From: Methylorubrum rhodinum
GTDB taxonomy: Bacteria > Pseudomonadota > Alphaproteobacteria > Rhizobiales > Beijerinckiaceae
Length of the DNA stretch: 64,000 nt
Assembly: GCF_014199935.1 (NCBI RefSeq)
Contig: NZ_JACHOP010000026.1
Location: 1 to 64,000, forward strand
Direction of reading: 5' to 3'
The position numbers and the translations under genes are program-made. Positions 32,772 to 43,899 of the stretch are shown piece after piece (positions within the stretch are counted from its first letter, which is position 1; every line of letters begins with the position of its first letter). The notes beneath the pieces were generated by a model. The model was not told the DNA's origin, did not search any database, and saw nothing but the letters and a program-made list of their open reading frames with translations.

Positions 32772-33686
32772 ATGGCGGTCTCGCTCGATCAGCTCCAGGC
32801 CTTCGTCGCGGCGGCCGAGGCCGGCTCCTTCTCCGGGGCGGCCCGGACGTTGCGCAAGGCGCAGTCCGCCGTGAGCACGCAGGTGGCCAACCTCGAGACC
32901 GATCTCGGGGTCGAGCTGTTCAGCCGGGCCGGGCGCAACCCGGTGCTCACCGCGGCGGGCGAACGGCTGCTCTCGGAGGCCCGCGTGGTGCTCGAGCGGC
33001 GCGAGCACCTGATCGGCGTGGCGCGCAGCCTGGAGCGGCGGGTGGAGAGCCGTCTGATCGTGGCGATCGACGAGATCTATCCCGAGCACGCGCTCGGCGC
33101 CCTGTTCGCCGACTTCGCGAAGCGCTTCCCCTTCGTCGAGCTGGAACTGCTGTTCCCGCTGATGGAGGATGTCAGCCGCATGGTGCAGTCGGGCGCGGCC
33201 GATCTCGGCGTGATGTGGCGCCAGGAGGTGCTGCCGACCGAACTCGGCTTCCAGACCATCGGCTGGGTGCCGCTCAAGCTCGTCTGTGGGCGCGACCATC
33301 CGCTGGCGAAAGAGCGGGTGGAGTGGGAGGAGCTGAAGCGCCACCGCCAGATCCTGGTCGCCGCCCGCAGCGACGGCCCGGAGAAGCGCCGCCTGCGGGT
33401 CGCCGCCGAGGTGTGGTGGGTCGAGAGCCACTGGGTGATCCTGGAGATGGTCAAGCACGGCATCGGCTGGGCCTTCGTCACCGACCACGTCATCGCCGCC
33501 TCGCAGACGGCGCCCTACCTCGTCACGCCGGACCTGCAGTTCGACCAGGGCGACTGGCCGATCGCGCTGGAACTGGTCTGGCACAAGCAGCGCCCCTGCG
33601 GCCCGGCCGCCGCATGGCTGCGCGAGCGGTTCGCGGCGGAGCGGATCGGGGGGCTGGCCGGGGGCGGTCGGGTTGGATCAGGCTGA
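32772..33686 (+). CDS. LysR-type regulator divergent from PACE gene
   Basis: This 304-residue LysR protein has its winged-helix region at residues about 5-65 (FVAAAEAGSFSGAARTLRKAQSAVS) and a C-terminal effector domain of two lobes. Its divergence from the PACE efflux gene suggests that it senses a substrate of that pump and controls it. The ATG 32772 gives MAVSLDQLQAF. The last nine bases overlap the end of the convergent oxyR. Confidence 0.9.
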   Translation: MAVSLDQLQAFVAAAEAGSFSGAARTLRKAQSAVSTQVANLETDLGVELFSRAGRNPVLTAAGERLLSEARVVLERREHLIGVARSLERRVESRLIVAIDEIYPEHALGALFADFAKRFPFVELELLFPLMEDVSRMVQSGAADLGVMWRQEVLPTELGFQTIGWVPLKLVCGRDHPLAKERVEWEELKRHRQILVAARSDGPEKRRLRVAAEVWWVESHWVILEMVKHGIGWAFVTDHVIAASQTAPYLVTPDLQFDQGDWPIALELVWHKQRPCGPAAAWLRERFAAERIGGLAGGGRVGSG

Positions 33687-34637
33687 GGCGCCGCCCGCCA
33701 ATTCTTCCCCCTCCCGAAACGCCCGCGTGCTCGCGGGCGCGTGCGTGCGAAAGAACGCGGCGAGCGCGGCGAGCCCGGCCGCCCGCGGATCGCTGGAGCG
33801 CCACGCGAGCGCCACGGTGCGGCCGGGCCCCTCCCCCTCGAAGGGGCGGGTCACGGTGAGCCCGCTCGGATCGGGGCCGGCAGGAACCGCGAGCGCCGGG
33901 ATCAGGGTGTAGCCCGCGCCCGCCGCCACCATCGAGCGCAGGGTCTCCAGGCTGGTGGCGTGGCGCCCGACCGCCCGCGGCGCGCCGCAGGCCGCGATGG
34001 TCTGGTCGCGCAGGCAATTCCCCTCGTCCAAGAGCAGCAGGTCCGGTCCGCCGACCATATCGGCCCGCGGCGGCGCCCCTTGCGCCAGCGGATGATCGAC
34101 CGGGCAGGCGAGACGGAAGGGCTCGACGAAGAGCGGCGACAGGGTCAGCCCCGAGGCCGCCACCGGCAGCGAGAGCAAAGCCGCATCGATGCGCCCGTCG
34201 CGAAGCCCATCGAGGATCTCGGCGGTGCGGGCCTCGGAGAGGGCCAGCGTCAGCAGCGGGAATTCCTGGCGCAGCAGCCGCAGGATCAGCGGGAAGTAGT
34301 AGGGCCCGAGCGTCTGGATCGCGGCGAGCACGAGCCGCCCGGTCAGCGGCGAGCCGCGGCCCTCGACGGCGAGCGCCAGCAGGCGCTGCGCCTCGGCCAG
34401 GACCACGCGGGCCTGCCGCACGATGCCCTGCCCGGCCAGGGTCAGGAGCACGCCGCGGTTGGACCTTTCGAACAAGGCCAGCCCCAGCGTGTTCTCCAGT
34501 TTGCGCACCTGCACCGAGAGCGTCGGCTGGCTGACGTTGCAGCGCTCGGCCGCGCGGCCGAAATGGCCCTCGTCGGCGACAGCCACGACGTATTCGAGGT
34601 CACGGAGCGAGAGGCCGGAGAGGTTCATAGGCTGCAT
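33678..34637 (-). CDS. oxyR: Hydrogen peroxide regulator OxyR
   Basis: This 319-residue LysR-type activator has SLRDLEYVVAVADEGHFGRA at the N-terminus. The redox pair is kept: DEGNCLRDQTIAACGAP places two cysteines nine positions apart, exactly as in the peroxide-sensing loop of E. coli OxyR. Translation may begin at ATG 34637 or at ATG 34628 (MNLSGLSL), three codons later. It diverges from katA, the classic target, and the shared 136-base region holds an OxyR-like half operator. Confidence 0.93.
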   Translation of the reverse strand: MQPMNLSGLSLRDLEYVVAVADEGHFGRAAERCNVSQPTLSVQVRKLENTLGLALFERSNRGVLLTLAGQGIVRQARVVLAEAQRLLALAVEGRGSPLTGRLVLAAIQTLGPYYFPLILRLLRQEFPLLTLALSEARTAEILDGLRDGRIDAALLSLPVAASGLTLSPLFVEPFRLACPVDHPLAQGAPPRADMVGGPDLLLLDEGNCLRDQTIAACGAPRAVGRHATSLETLRSMVAAGAGYTLIPALAVPAGPDPSGLTVTRPFEGEGPGRTVALAWRSSDPRAAGLAALAAFFRTHAPASTRAFREGEELAGGASA

Positions 34638-34641
34638 CTAT
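34627..34641. promoter_or_regulatory. ATAG-N7-CTAT OxyR-type half operator
   Basis: ATAGGCTGCATCTAT matches one half of the OxyR consensus (ATAG-N7-CTAT repeated at 22-bp period). The second half toward katA is poorly conserved. The site overlaps the first oxyR codons, so binding would repress oxyR and could activate katA. Assignment rests on the neighbouring genes and this match. Confidence 0.55.
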
Positions 34642-34773
34642 CATGTTCTTTGTGACGATGCATTTGCCAATGGGTCATCCAGAGGTCATACCGGCAACCC
34701 AGAACGGTTCCAGGCTATTCGCCTGCCCCACGGGGCCGGGCCGCCCGCCGTTCCACCGAGGAGAGAGTACCGC

Positions 34774-36366
34774 ATGAGCGAGAACCGCCCGATTCTGACG
34801 ACCCGCCAGGGCCATCCGGTCCGCGACAACCAGAGCACGCGCACGGTCGGCGAGCGGGGGCCCGCGACGCTTGAGAACTACCAGTTCATCGAGAAGATCA
34901 CCCATTTCGACCGCGAGCGGATTCCCGAGCGCGTGGTCCACGCCCGCGGCGCCGGGGCGCACGGCTATTTCGAGGCCTACGGCAAGATCGGCAACGAGCC
35001 GGCCTCCAAGTACACCCGCGCCCGCGTGCTGAACGAGACCGGCGTGAAGACGCCGATGTTCGTGCGCTTCTCCACCGTGGCCGGCGCCAAGGAATCGCCC
35101 GAGACCGAGCGCGACCCGCGCGGCTTCGCGGTCAAGTTCAAGACCGTCGAGGGCAATTGGGACCTCGTGGGCAACAACCTCAAGGTCTTCTTCATCCGCG
35201 ACGCGATCAAGTTCCCCGACATGATCCACGCGTTCAAGCCGGACCCGGTGACGAACCGCCAGGAGGCGTGGCGCTTCTTCGACTTCGTGGCCCAGCACCC
35301 CGAGTCGATCCACATGGTGACGCATCTGAAGTCGCCCTGGGGCATCCCGGCCAACTACCGCGAGATGGAAGGCTCGGGCGTCAACACCTACAAGCTCGTC
35401 AACGACCGGGGCGAGGCGGTGCTCTGCAAGTTCCACTGGGAGCCGAAGCAGGGCGTGCGCAACCTGACCTCGGCCCAGGCCGCGGAGATCCAGGGCAAGG
35501 ATGTCGGCCACGCCACGCGCGACCTCTACGACAACATCCAGGCCGGCAACTTCCCCGAGTGGGAATTCTGCGTGCAGATCATGCCCGACGGCCCGAACGA
35601 CCACTTGTCGTTCGATCCGCTCGACGACACCAAGCTGTGGCCGGCCGAGGACTTCCCCCTGCTGCCCGTCGGCCGGATGGTGCTCGACCGCGTGCCGGAC
35701 AACTTCTTCGCGGAAGTCGAGCAGTCGGCCTTCGGTACGGGCGTGCTGGTGGACGGCATCGACTTCTCGGACGACAAGATGCTCCAGGGCCGTACGCTGT
35801 CCTACTCGGACACGCAGCGCTACCGCGTCGGCGCCAACTACCTCCAGCTGCCGATCAACGCGCCGCAGCCCGGCGTGAAGGTCTATTCGAACCAGCGCGA
35901 CGGCCAGATGACCTACGGCGTCGACGGCACGGGCAAGAACCGGCACATCAACTACGAGCCCTCGACGATCGGCGAGGGCCTCGCCGAGGCGCCCAAGCCC
36001 GCGAAGGACTACCACCAGCCGGTCGAGGGGCGGCTCGGCCGCTACCAGACCTCGCGCACCGAGGACGACTACACCCAGGCCGGCGTGCGCTACCGCTCGT
36101 TCGAGGACTGGGAGCGCGACGACCTGATCGCCAACCTCGTCGCCGACATGAAGCAGTGCCCGGAGCCCATCCAACTGCGGATGGTCTGGCACTTCTGGCA
36201 CGCCGACGAGGATTACGGCCGACGCGTCGCGGAAGGCGCCGGGATCGATCTGGAGAAGGCCAAGGCCCTGCCGCCGCTGCCGGGCCGCGCCGCCCCGGGC
36301 AAGCGCCTGACGCCTGAGACCTACACCGATGGCAGCCAGGCTTCGCACAAGGTCGCCGCCGAGTAA
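34774..36366 (+). CDS. katA: Haem catalase
   Basis: This 530-residue catalase breaks hydrogen peroxide down to water and oxygen. The distal histidine is about residue 56 in ERVVHARGAGAHGYFE. The distal asparagine is in DLVGNNLKVFFIRD. The proximal haem tyrosine is in RTLSYSDTQRYRVG. Length and C-terminus fit clade 3-like small-subunit enzymes with a short extension (PETYTDGSQASHKVAAE). ATG 34774 follows GAGGAGAGAG. OxyR encoded divergently is the likely activator. Confidence 0.95.
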   Translation: MSENRPILTTRQGHPVRDNQSTRTVGERGPATLENYQFIEKITHFDRERIPERVVHARGAGAHGYFEAYGKIGNEPASKYTRARVLNETGVKTPMFVRFSTVAGAKESPETERDPRGFAVKFKTVEGNWDLVGNNLKVFFIRDAIKFPDMIHAFKPDPVTNRQEAWRFFDFVAQHPESIHMVTHLKSPWGIPANYREMEGSGVNTYKLVNDRGEAVLCKFHWEPKQGVRNLTSAQAAEIQGKDVGHATRDLYDNIQAGNFPEWEFCVQIMPDGPNDHLSFDPLDDTKLWPAEDFPLLPVGRMVLDRVPDNFFAEVEQSAFGTGVLVDGIDFSDDKMLQGRTLSYSDTQRYRVGANYLQLPINAPQPGVKVYSNQRDGQMTYGVDGTGKNRHINYEPSTIGEGLAEAPKPAKDYHQPVEGRLGRYQTSRTEDDYTQAGVRYRSFEDWERDDLIANLVADMKQCPEPIQLRMVWHFWHADEDYGRRVAEGAGIDLEKAKALPPLPGRAAPGKRLTPETYTDGSQASHKVAAE

Positions 36367-36382
36367 GTCTTTTGGAAGTCTT

Positions 36383-36408
36383 CCCTCGGGCGGCGTGCCG
36401 CCCGAGGG
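36383..36408 (+). terminator. First hairpin after katA
   Basis: CCCTCGGGCGG and CCGCCCGAGGG form an 11-bp stem around CGTG. It lies 16 bases after the katA stop and just before a second, stronger hairpin. Confidence 0.55.
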
Positions 36409-36413
36409 ATCGG

Positions 36414-36460
36414 CACAAGAAAATCCCGCCGGACCTGAGGTCGGGCGGGATTTTCTTGTG
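36414..36460. terminator. Bidirectional terminator between katA and BA14K gene
   Basis: CACAAGAAAATCCCGCC and GGCGGGATTTTCTTGTG are perfect 17-bp arms, with a small inner GACC/GGTC stem. The A-tract on one side and TTTT on the other make it a convincing intrinsic terminator in both directions for the convergent genes. Confidence 0.85.
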
Positions 36461-36497
36461 CGAGGAGGCCGGCGAGGCCGGCCTCCCGTCGCGCCGG

Positions 36498-37238
36498 TTA
36501 TGGGCAGGAGCGGCGGATGCCACCCTTGCCGATATAGGTGCCGGACGCCGGATCGTAGGTCTTGAAGCGGCGGGCGCAGTACTCGTCGTCGCGGGCGGGC
36601 GCGGCTTCCACCACCGTCTCCGTGCCGTAATAGCCGGCCGGGGCGTAGTAGCCGTTATCGTAGTAGCCGCCATAGCCGTAGCCCGGATAGCCGTAGCCGC
36701 CGTAATAGCCGGCCCCGGCCAGGCCGAGTCCGAGACCCAGACCGATGCCGCCATAGCCGTAGCCGCGACCGCGATGCCAGCCGTAGCGGTTGCCGTAGCC
36801 GTAGCCCGGACGGTTGTAGCCGTAGCCGGGATTGCCCGGACGGACCCCGCCCACGCCGCCGCCGTAACCCGGATTGCCGGGGCGGATGCCGCCGCCGAGA
36901 TTGGTGCCAACCGGATAGCCGCCCGCGCCGATCGCACCGCCGTTCGGGTTGATGCCGCCGCCGGTCAGGGCGCCGCCGCTATAGCCGCCGCGGCCCAGGC
37001 CGGCCCCGCCGAAGCCGCCGCCGCGGATCGCGCCGCCGCTGAAGCCGCCGCCACCGCCGCTGAAGCCGCCACCGCCCCCGCTGAAGCCACCGCCGCCACG
37101 ACCGATGCCGCCGGAGCCGAGGCCGCCGCCGATGCCGGCCGCGCCGATGACCGGGCCGCCCGGACGGGCGTCGGCGCCCGCGGGCAGGAAGGCGAACGCT
37201 CCGACCAGGGCTGCCGAGCCTATGAGAATACGCTTCAT
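36498..37238 (-). CDS. Secreted glycine-rich protein with BA14K-like C-terminus
   Basis: This 246-residue protein has a signal peptide (ILIGSAALVGAFAFLPAGADA). The mature part is dominated by Gly with repeats of GGFSGGGG (three tandem units near residue 35-60), then Gly/Tyr/Asn/Pro-rich repeats such as GYGYNRPGYGYG. The C-terminal 27 residues (YCARRFKTYDPASGTYIGKG) match the BA14K family, known from Brucella and relatives, whose function is not settled. Cysteines near the end may form a disulfide. It is probably a cell-envelope or secreted structural protein. Confidence 0.8.
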   Translation of the reverse strand: MKRILIGSAALVGAFAFLPAGADARPGGPVIGAAGIGGGLGSGGIGRGGGGFSGGGGGFSGGGGGFSGGAIRGGGFGGAGLGRGGYSGGALTGGGINPNGGAIGAGGYPVGTNLGGGIRPGNPGYGGGVGGVRPGNPGYGYNRPGYGYGNRYGWHRGRGYGYGGIGLGLGLGLAGAGYYGGYGYPGYGYGGYYDNGYYAPAGYYGTETVVEAAPARDDEYCARRFKTYDPASGTYIGKGGIRRSCP

Positions 37239-37411
37239 TTTGTGAATTCCCGTTCCCGGAGGCGTCGTCTTGCGGTCTCGTGACCGGCCGCACGCCTCCT
37301 CTCTCCGGTTCAAACGTCCGAGACCGTATTGGGCTCCGACGGCTAAGTGTCTCAGGTGATTGAAAGTGATGGGATTAAATCCGGCGCTGCCTCAATTGCC
37401 GGATCGTCTCA

Positions 37412-39100
37412 TCAGACTTGGCGGAAACGCCCGGCCAGCGCCGTCAGCAGAGAGGCGGACAGCATCAGGGCGAACGGCAGATCGCCGAGGCCCGCGTAGA
37501 GGGTGCGCCCCGGCAACCGCTGGGGCAGGGCGGAATCGAGCACGCCCTCGGTGCCGAGCGGCAGGCTTCCGAGGATGCGGCCGTGGCCGTCCACCACCGC
37601 CGAGATGCCGGAATTGGCGTCGCGCACCAGCGGCAGCCCCTCCTCCACCGCCCGCAGGCGGGCCTGGGCGAAGTGCTGGCGCGGCCCCGGCGTGTCGCCG
37701 AACCATGCGTCGTTGGTCAGGTTGAGGATCAGCCCCGGCACCGCGGGGGCTGCGTCGCCTGATACCGGCGGCAGGATCGCGCCCGGAAAGATCGCCTCGT
37801 AGCAGATCGTCGCCGCCACCGGCGGCAGGCCCGGCACGGCGAGGATGCGCTGGCCCTCGCGGTGGCCCGGCGTGAAGCCGCCCGGCACCGCCACGAACTG
37901 GCGCAGGCCCACCGCCCTGAGGATCGCGTCGAGCGGCCCCGGCAGGTACTCGCCGAAGGGCACGAGGTGGACCTTGTCGTAGACCTCGCCGATCCGCCCG
38001 CCGGGGCCGATCGTCAGGATCGAATTGTGGAACACCGCGGTCTCGCGGGTCAGCGGCTCGCGCCCCCGCGCCGCGCCGGTGACGATCTGCTTGCCCTCGG
38101 GGAGCGCCGCGCCGATCCGCCCGAGCGCCTGCGGGTCGCGCTGGATCAGGAACGGGAAGGCCGATTCCGGCCAGATCAGGTGGGTGACGTCACTGATGCC
38201 GGTGCGCTCCGGCGAGAGCGCCCGGTCGCTCATCTCCAGATACTTGCCGACGATCTCGTCGCGCATGTCGGCGCGGAAGCGCGCGTCCTGCGGCACGTTC
38301 GGCTGGATCAGCCGCAGGCGCACCCCCGCCACCGTCGGGTCGGGCGCGGAGGGCAGCCGCAGGGCGCCGTAGCCGGCGAGCCCCGCCAGCGCGATGAGGG
38401 CCGCGAGCGAGGGCGCAAAACGTCCGCGCGCCGTGGTGCCGGTGGCGAGCGTCGCCGGGGCGGCGGCGATCAGGATGGTGAGCAGCGTCAGCCCGTAGAG
38501 CCCGATCAGCGAGGCGGCCTGCATCGTCCACAGGTTGGAGCCGAGCGCCATGCCGAGCGTGTTCCAGGGAAACCCCGTGAACAGGTGCCCGCGCAGCCAC
38601 TCGGCGCCCGCGAGCCCGAAGGCGAGCGCCGCGATCCGGGCGGGCCCGCGCGACCACAGCAGCCGCGCGGCCGCGAATCCGAGAGCGAAGAATAGCGCCA
38701 GCACCGCGGGCAGACCGAGCACGCCGAGCGGCATCGCCCAGGCGAACTGGTCCGCCTCCACGAGGAAGGCGGCGCCGAGCCACCACAGGCCCGCGGTGAA
38801 GTAGCCGAAGCCCCAGGCCCAGCCGAGCCCGGCGCTGCTCTGGAGCGTGCGCCGGAGCGAGCCGCCGACGGTCGCCCCGTCGATCAGCCAGACCGCGAGG
38901 GTGAGCGAGACGACGAGCAGGGGGAATAGTCCGAAGGGCGGCATCGCCAGCGCGCCGAGCGCGCCCGCCGCGACGGCGAGCGCGAACCGGCCCCAACCGT
39001 GGCTGAGGATGACCCAATGGGCCAGCCTGTCGAGGAGGCCGGGGCGCGCCGCATCCGGGCGCGCGGCCTCGCCGGCCACGCGGACGGAACGCGCTGTCAT
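37412..39100 (-). CDS. lnt: Apolipoprotein N-acyltransferase
   Basis: This 562-residue inner-membrane enzyme adds the third acyl chain to lipoproteins. About six N-terminal membrane helices precede a nitrilase-like periplasmic domain. The catalytic triad is visible as Glu in LIWPESAFPF (about 308), Lys in VYDKVHLVPFGEYLP (about 375) and Cys in TICYEAIFPG (about 431). It ends with a final membrane helix. It is the last gene of ybeY-corC-lnt, with 29 bases separating it from corC. Confidence 0.95.
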   Translation of the reverse strand: MTARSVRVAGEAARPDAARPGLLDRLAHWVILSHGWGRFALAVAAGALGALAMPPFGLFPLLVVSLTLAVWLIDGATVGGSLRRTLQSSAGLGWAWGFGYFTAGLWWLGAAFLVEADQFAWAMPLGVLGLPAVLALFFALGFAAARLLWSRGPARIAALAFGLAGAEWLRGHLFTGFPWNTLGMALGSNLWTMQAASLIGLYGLTLLTILIAAAPATLATGTTARGRFAPSLAALIALAGLAGYGALRLPSAPDPTVAGVRLRLIQPNVPQDARFRADMRDEIVGKYLEMSDRALSPERTGISDVTHLIWPESAFPFLIQRDPQALGRIGAALPEGKQIVTGAARGREPLTRETAVFHNSILTIGPGGRIGEVYDKVHLVPFGEYLPGPLDAILRAVGLRQFVAVPGGFTPGHREGQRILAVPGLPPVAATICYEAIFPGAILPPVSGDAAPAVPGLILNLTNDAWFGDTPGPRQHFAQARLRAVEEGLPLVRDANSGISAVVDGHGRILGSLPLGTEGVLDSALPQRLPGRTLYAGLGDLPFALMLSASLLTALAGRFRQV

Positions 39101-39129
39101 GACCGGCTCACGGCTGGTTCGTCACGGGA

Positions 39130-40281
39130 TCAATGGCCGGATTCGGCGGCCTGCGGCCCGTCCGGAACGGCCGAGCGGGGCGGCGGCAGGGCGAGCGGCA
39201 CCACGGTGCCGATCTTCGCCGGCGTCCGCTGGAGCTTGATCCGCTTCACCCGGCGGGGATCGGCGTCGAGCACCTCGAACTCGATGTCGCCGGGCCCGGC
39301 GATCACCTCGCCGCGGGAGGGCACGCGGCCGGCGAGCGTCACGATCAGGCCGCCGATCGTATCGATCTCCTCGGCCATCTCGCCGACCGCCGCGACGAGA
39401 TCGACGCCGGTGGTCTCGGCGACCTCGGCGAGGCCGGCGCGGGCATCGGCCACGAAGGCCTCCGACTCGCCCTCCAGGCGCAGGACGAGGCGGCCCTCGG
39501 CCACGTCGTGCTCGTCCTCGATGTCGCCGACAACCATCTCGATCAGGTCCTCGATCGAGATCAGCCCGTCGGTGCCGCCGTACTCGTCGATGACGAGCGC
39601 CATGTGGGTGCGGGTCGCCTGCATCCGCACCAGCAGATCGATCGCCGGCATGGAGGGCGGCACGAACAGCACCGGGCGCTGGATACGGGTGGAGGCGAGC
39701 GTCGCCGAGAGATCGACCTTGCCGAGATCGAGCCCACGCAGCGCCCGCGCGGTGGGCTGGCGCCGGGGCCGCGGGGCGGGTTTCGCTTCCGCCGCCGCGT
39801 CCGGCGCGCCTGCCGTGGCATGCGCGGCGGCCTGTGGCGAGGCCCGGCGCGGGGCGGCCTCGGCCTTGGCGGCGAGGTATTCGACGAAGTCGCGGATGTG
39901 GACCATGCCGCGGGGATCGTCGAGCGTCTCGCCGTAGACCGGCAGGCGCGAATGGCCGGCGGTGCGGAACAGCTTGAGCAGGTCGCCGAGGCTGGTCTCG
40001 ACGGCGACCGCGACGATGTCGGCGCGGGGCAGCATCACGTCGTCGACCCGCACCTTGTGCAGGCCCAGCACGTTCTTGAGCATGGCCCGTTCGAGGGGCG
40101 AGAACGCATCCTCGCCGGTATCGGGCTCGGCCAGCGCCTCCTCGATGCCGGCGCGCAGCGAATCGCGCGGGCGCAGGTGGAAGACGCTGAGCAGACGGTC
40201 GTACCACGCCTCGCGCGGGGGCGGTTCGGCGTCGGCGGTCGGCGCGGCAAGGGCCGCGCCGCGACTTCGGTCGTTGGTCAT
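39130..40281 (-). CDS. corC: CBS-domain/CorC_HlyC protein
   Basis: This 383-residue cytoplasmic protein has two CBS domains (MLPRADIVAVAVETSLGDLL and FVPPSMPAIDLLVRMQATRT, ALVIDEYGGTDGLISIEDLI) and a C-terminal CorC_HlyC domain (EVLDADPRRVKRIKL). An Ala/Pro/Arg-rich insertion of about 40 residues lies between the CBS domains. The membrane DUF21 domain of HlyC-type proteins is lacking, so it matches YbeX/CorC, linked to ribosome and magnesium homeostasis. Its place between ybeY and lnt is the conserved one. Confidence 0.9.
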   Translation of the reverse strand: MTNDRSRGAALAAPTADAEPPPREAWYDRLLSVFHLRPRDSLRAGIEEALAEPDTGEDAFSPLERAMLKNVLGLHKVRVDDVMLPRADIVAVAVETSLGDLLKLFRTAGHSRLPVYGETLDDPRGMVHIRDFVEYLAAKAEAAPRRASPQAAAHATAGAPDAAAEAKPAPRPRRQPTARALRGLDLGKVDLSATLASTRIQRPVLFVPPSMPAIDLLVRMQATRTHMALVIDEYGGTDGLISIEDLIEMVVGDIEDEHDVAEGRLVLRLEGESEAFVADARAGLAEVAETTGVDLVAAVGEMAEEIDTIGGLIVTLAGRVPSRGEVIAGPGDIEFEVLDADPRRVKRIKLQRTPAKIGTVVPLALPPPRSAVPDGPQAAESGH

Positions 40282-40326
40282 CGGTCTCTGTGTCGGAGGG
40301 ATCGGGACGGCCGGAGGGACCGCGGT

Positions 40327-40818
40327 TCACCCGTCGTAGGGGTCGGGGATGTCGAGGGTGCGAAGGGCGGCGACTTCGAGCGCCTCCATGGCCTCGGCCT
40401 CCGCCTCGCCGGTCTCGTGGTCCTGTCCGAGGAGGTGAAGGGTGCCATGGACCAGGAGGTGGGCGAGATGATGCGCGAGCGGCTTCGACTGCTCGCCAGT
40501 CTCGCGCACGAGCGTCTCATACGCAAGGACGACGTCGCCCAAGGGGCGCGGCGCGCCGGGATGGCAGGGTTGCGCCGGTGCCGGGAAGGAGAGGACGTTG
40601 GTCGCCTTGTCCTTGCCGCGCCACGTGCGGTTCAAGTCCCGCACCGAAGCGTCGTCGGTGAGCAGCACGCTGACCTCGACCGGGCCGTTCGGCGAATCGG
40701 GGGCGATGGCGAGCCCCGCCGCGACGGCCCGGACCGCGAAGGCTTCGAGGTCGGGCACCGCCTCCGCCCAGCGGGGATCCTCGACGGCGACGTCGATCTC
40801 GGCTTCGGGTCGGCTCAC
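40327..40818 (-). CDS. ybeY: Endoribonuclease YbeY
   Basis: This 163-residue metalloprotein acts in 16S rRNA 3' maturation and ribosome quality control. The zinc motif H-x3-H-x5-H is seen in HLLVHGTLHLLGQDHE. LNRTWRGKDKATNVLSFP is the other family signature. It starts the ybeY-corC-lnt group. The usual upstream partner phoH (ybeZ) is absent here. Confidence 0.95.
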   Translation of the reverse strand: MSRPEAEIDVAVEDPRWAEAVPDLEAFAVRAVAAGLAIAPDSPNGPVEVSVLLTDDASVRDLNRTWRGKDKATNVLSFPAPAQPCHPGAPRPLGDVVLAYETLVRETGEQSKPLAHHLAHLLVHGTLHLLGQDHETGEAEAEAMEALEVAALRTLDIPDPYDG

Positions 40819-41343
40819 GGGGCGGCTGGCCTTCGGGGTTCTTTACGCGGGCGATCCCTCTAGCATCGCCGCCGTCCGCGCGCGACGATCGTCTCGGGAG
40901 ACCCGCGCCGTCCGTCGCGAGGCGGAGCCGGAGCGATCCAGCGCTCCGCACCATCCGCATGGGTCGTGCGGCTGAAACAGATCTTCCGACGATCCGTTTC
41001 GCCCTTTTCGGTAGCGTCGCGCTCTCGATTGCTTCGGCTGCGCCGCGCAATGCCGGCGTGAAGCGGAAACCCGGAGCCGGCGATCGGAACTCTTCTCATT
41101 TCATAAGAAGCGCGCCTCTTGTGCGCCGCAATGACTGCGCTGCAAAAAGTAAAATTCTGTTGCGATCGCTCAACTTCGCCGACGAAACGGGTTTCGGCCG
41201 TGTCGGGCGTTTGCGCTCCACGCTGAAGTTTGGCAATCAAGTGCCGCTCTTTCAGGGAGGGCGCCTCAAAGACCCGAGCAGCACGTCCCACGGCCATCCC
41301 GGCCAGGCTCGGAACACCACAATCAAAATCCAAGGACGCACGA
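40819..41343. other. 525-base gene-free stretch between ybeY and hppA
   Basis: This stretch separates the divergent ybeY and hppA genes. Open frames in it lack any recognisable protein and have unbiased composition. A local A/T-rich patch around 41128-41165 (CAAAAAGTAAAATTCTG) may be part of the hppA promoter region. The length leaves room for a small RNA or a long hppA leader, but I see no clear structure. Confidence 0.5.
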
Positions 41344-43476
<2,133 letters not shown>

Positions 43477-43548
43477 GGATGGAAGACCCGAGGCGGTCCC
43501 CGGTGGATCGCCTCGGGGCCGCCCCGCGCCGTCACGACGACAAAAAGA

Positions 43549-43578
43549 GAACCCGCCGCGGGGGATCGCGGCGGGTTC
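43549..43578 (+). terminator. Intrinsic terminator after hppA
   Basis: GAACCCGCCGCG and CGCGGCGGGTTC form a 12-bp stem around GGGGAT, preceded by CAAAAAGA and followed by TTTCGTT. It may serve both hppA and the convergent small secreted-protein gene. Confidence 0.85.
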
Positions 43579-43610
43579 TTTCGTTCAGGACCCAAAAATT
43601 CCAACAGGAA

Positions 43611-43853
43611 TCAGTCGCAGGTCTCCTTGGTGACCGTCTTGCGGTCGCCCATGTCGTTCTCCTTCGTCACCGTCTTGCTGGAGCAGCCGGTGGTGGTGCT
43701 CTCGCGGCGCTCGACCGTGGTGGAGGAGGTGGTGGCGGGGCGGTCGACCACGACCCGGTCCGGCGCGTCGCGCTCGATCACGGTGGTCTGTGCGCCGGCG
43801 CCGGTGAGGCCGGCCAGCGTCAGGGCGGCGGCGGCGAGAAGAGTGTTCCGCAT
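43611..43853 (-). CDS. Small secreted Thr/Val-rich protein
   Basis: This 80-residue protein has a signal peptide (MRNTLLAAAALTLAGLTGAGA). The mature part has repeated charged and Thr-rich units (DRVVVDRPATTSSTTVERRE, then SKTVTKENDMGDRKTVTKE), with the unit KTVTKE duplicated and two cysteines, one near the end. Short proteins of this style are frequent in Methylobacterium-like genomes. No function is known to me. It is convergent with hppA. Confidence 0.72.
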   Translation of the reverse strand: MRNTLLAAAALTLAGLTGAGAQTTVIERDAPDRVVVDRPATTSSTTVERRESTTTGCSSKTVTKENDMGDRKTVTKETCD

Positions 43854-43899
43854 AGCGTCCTCCGAAAGATGAAATCGGGCTCTCAACGACGGGGGAACC

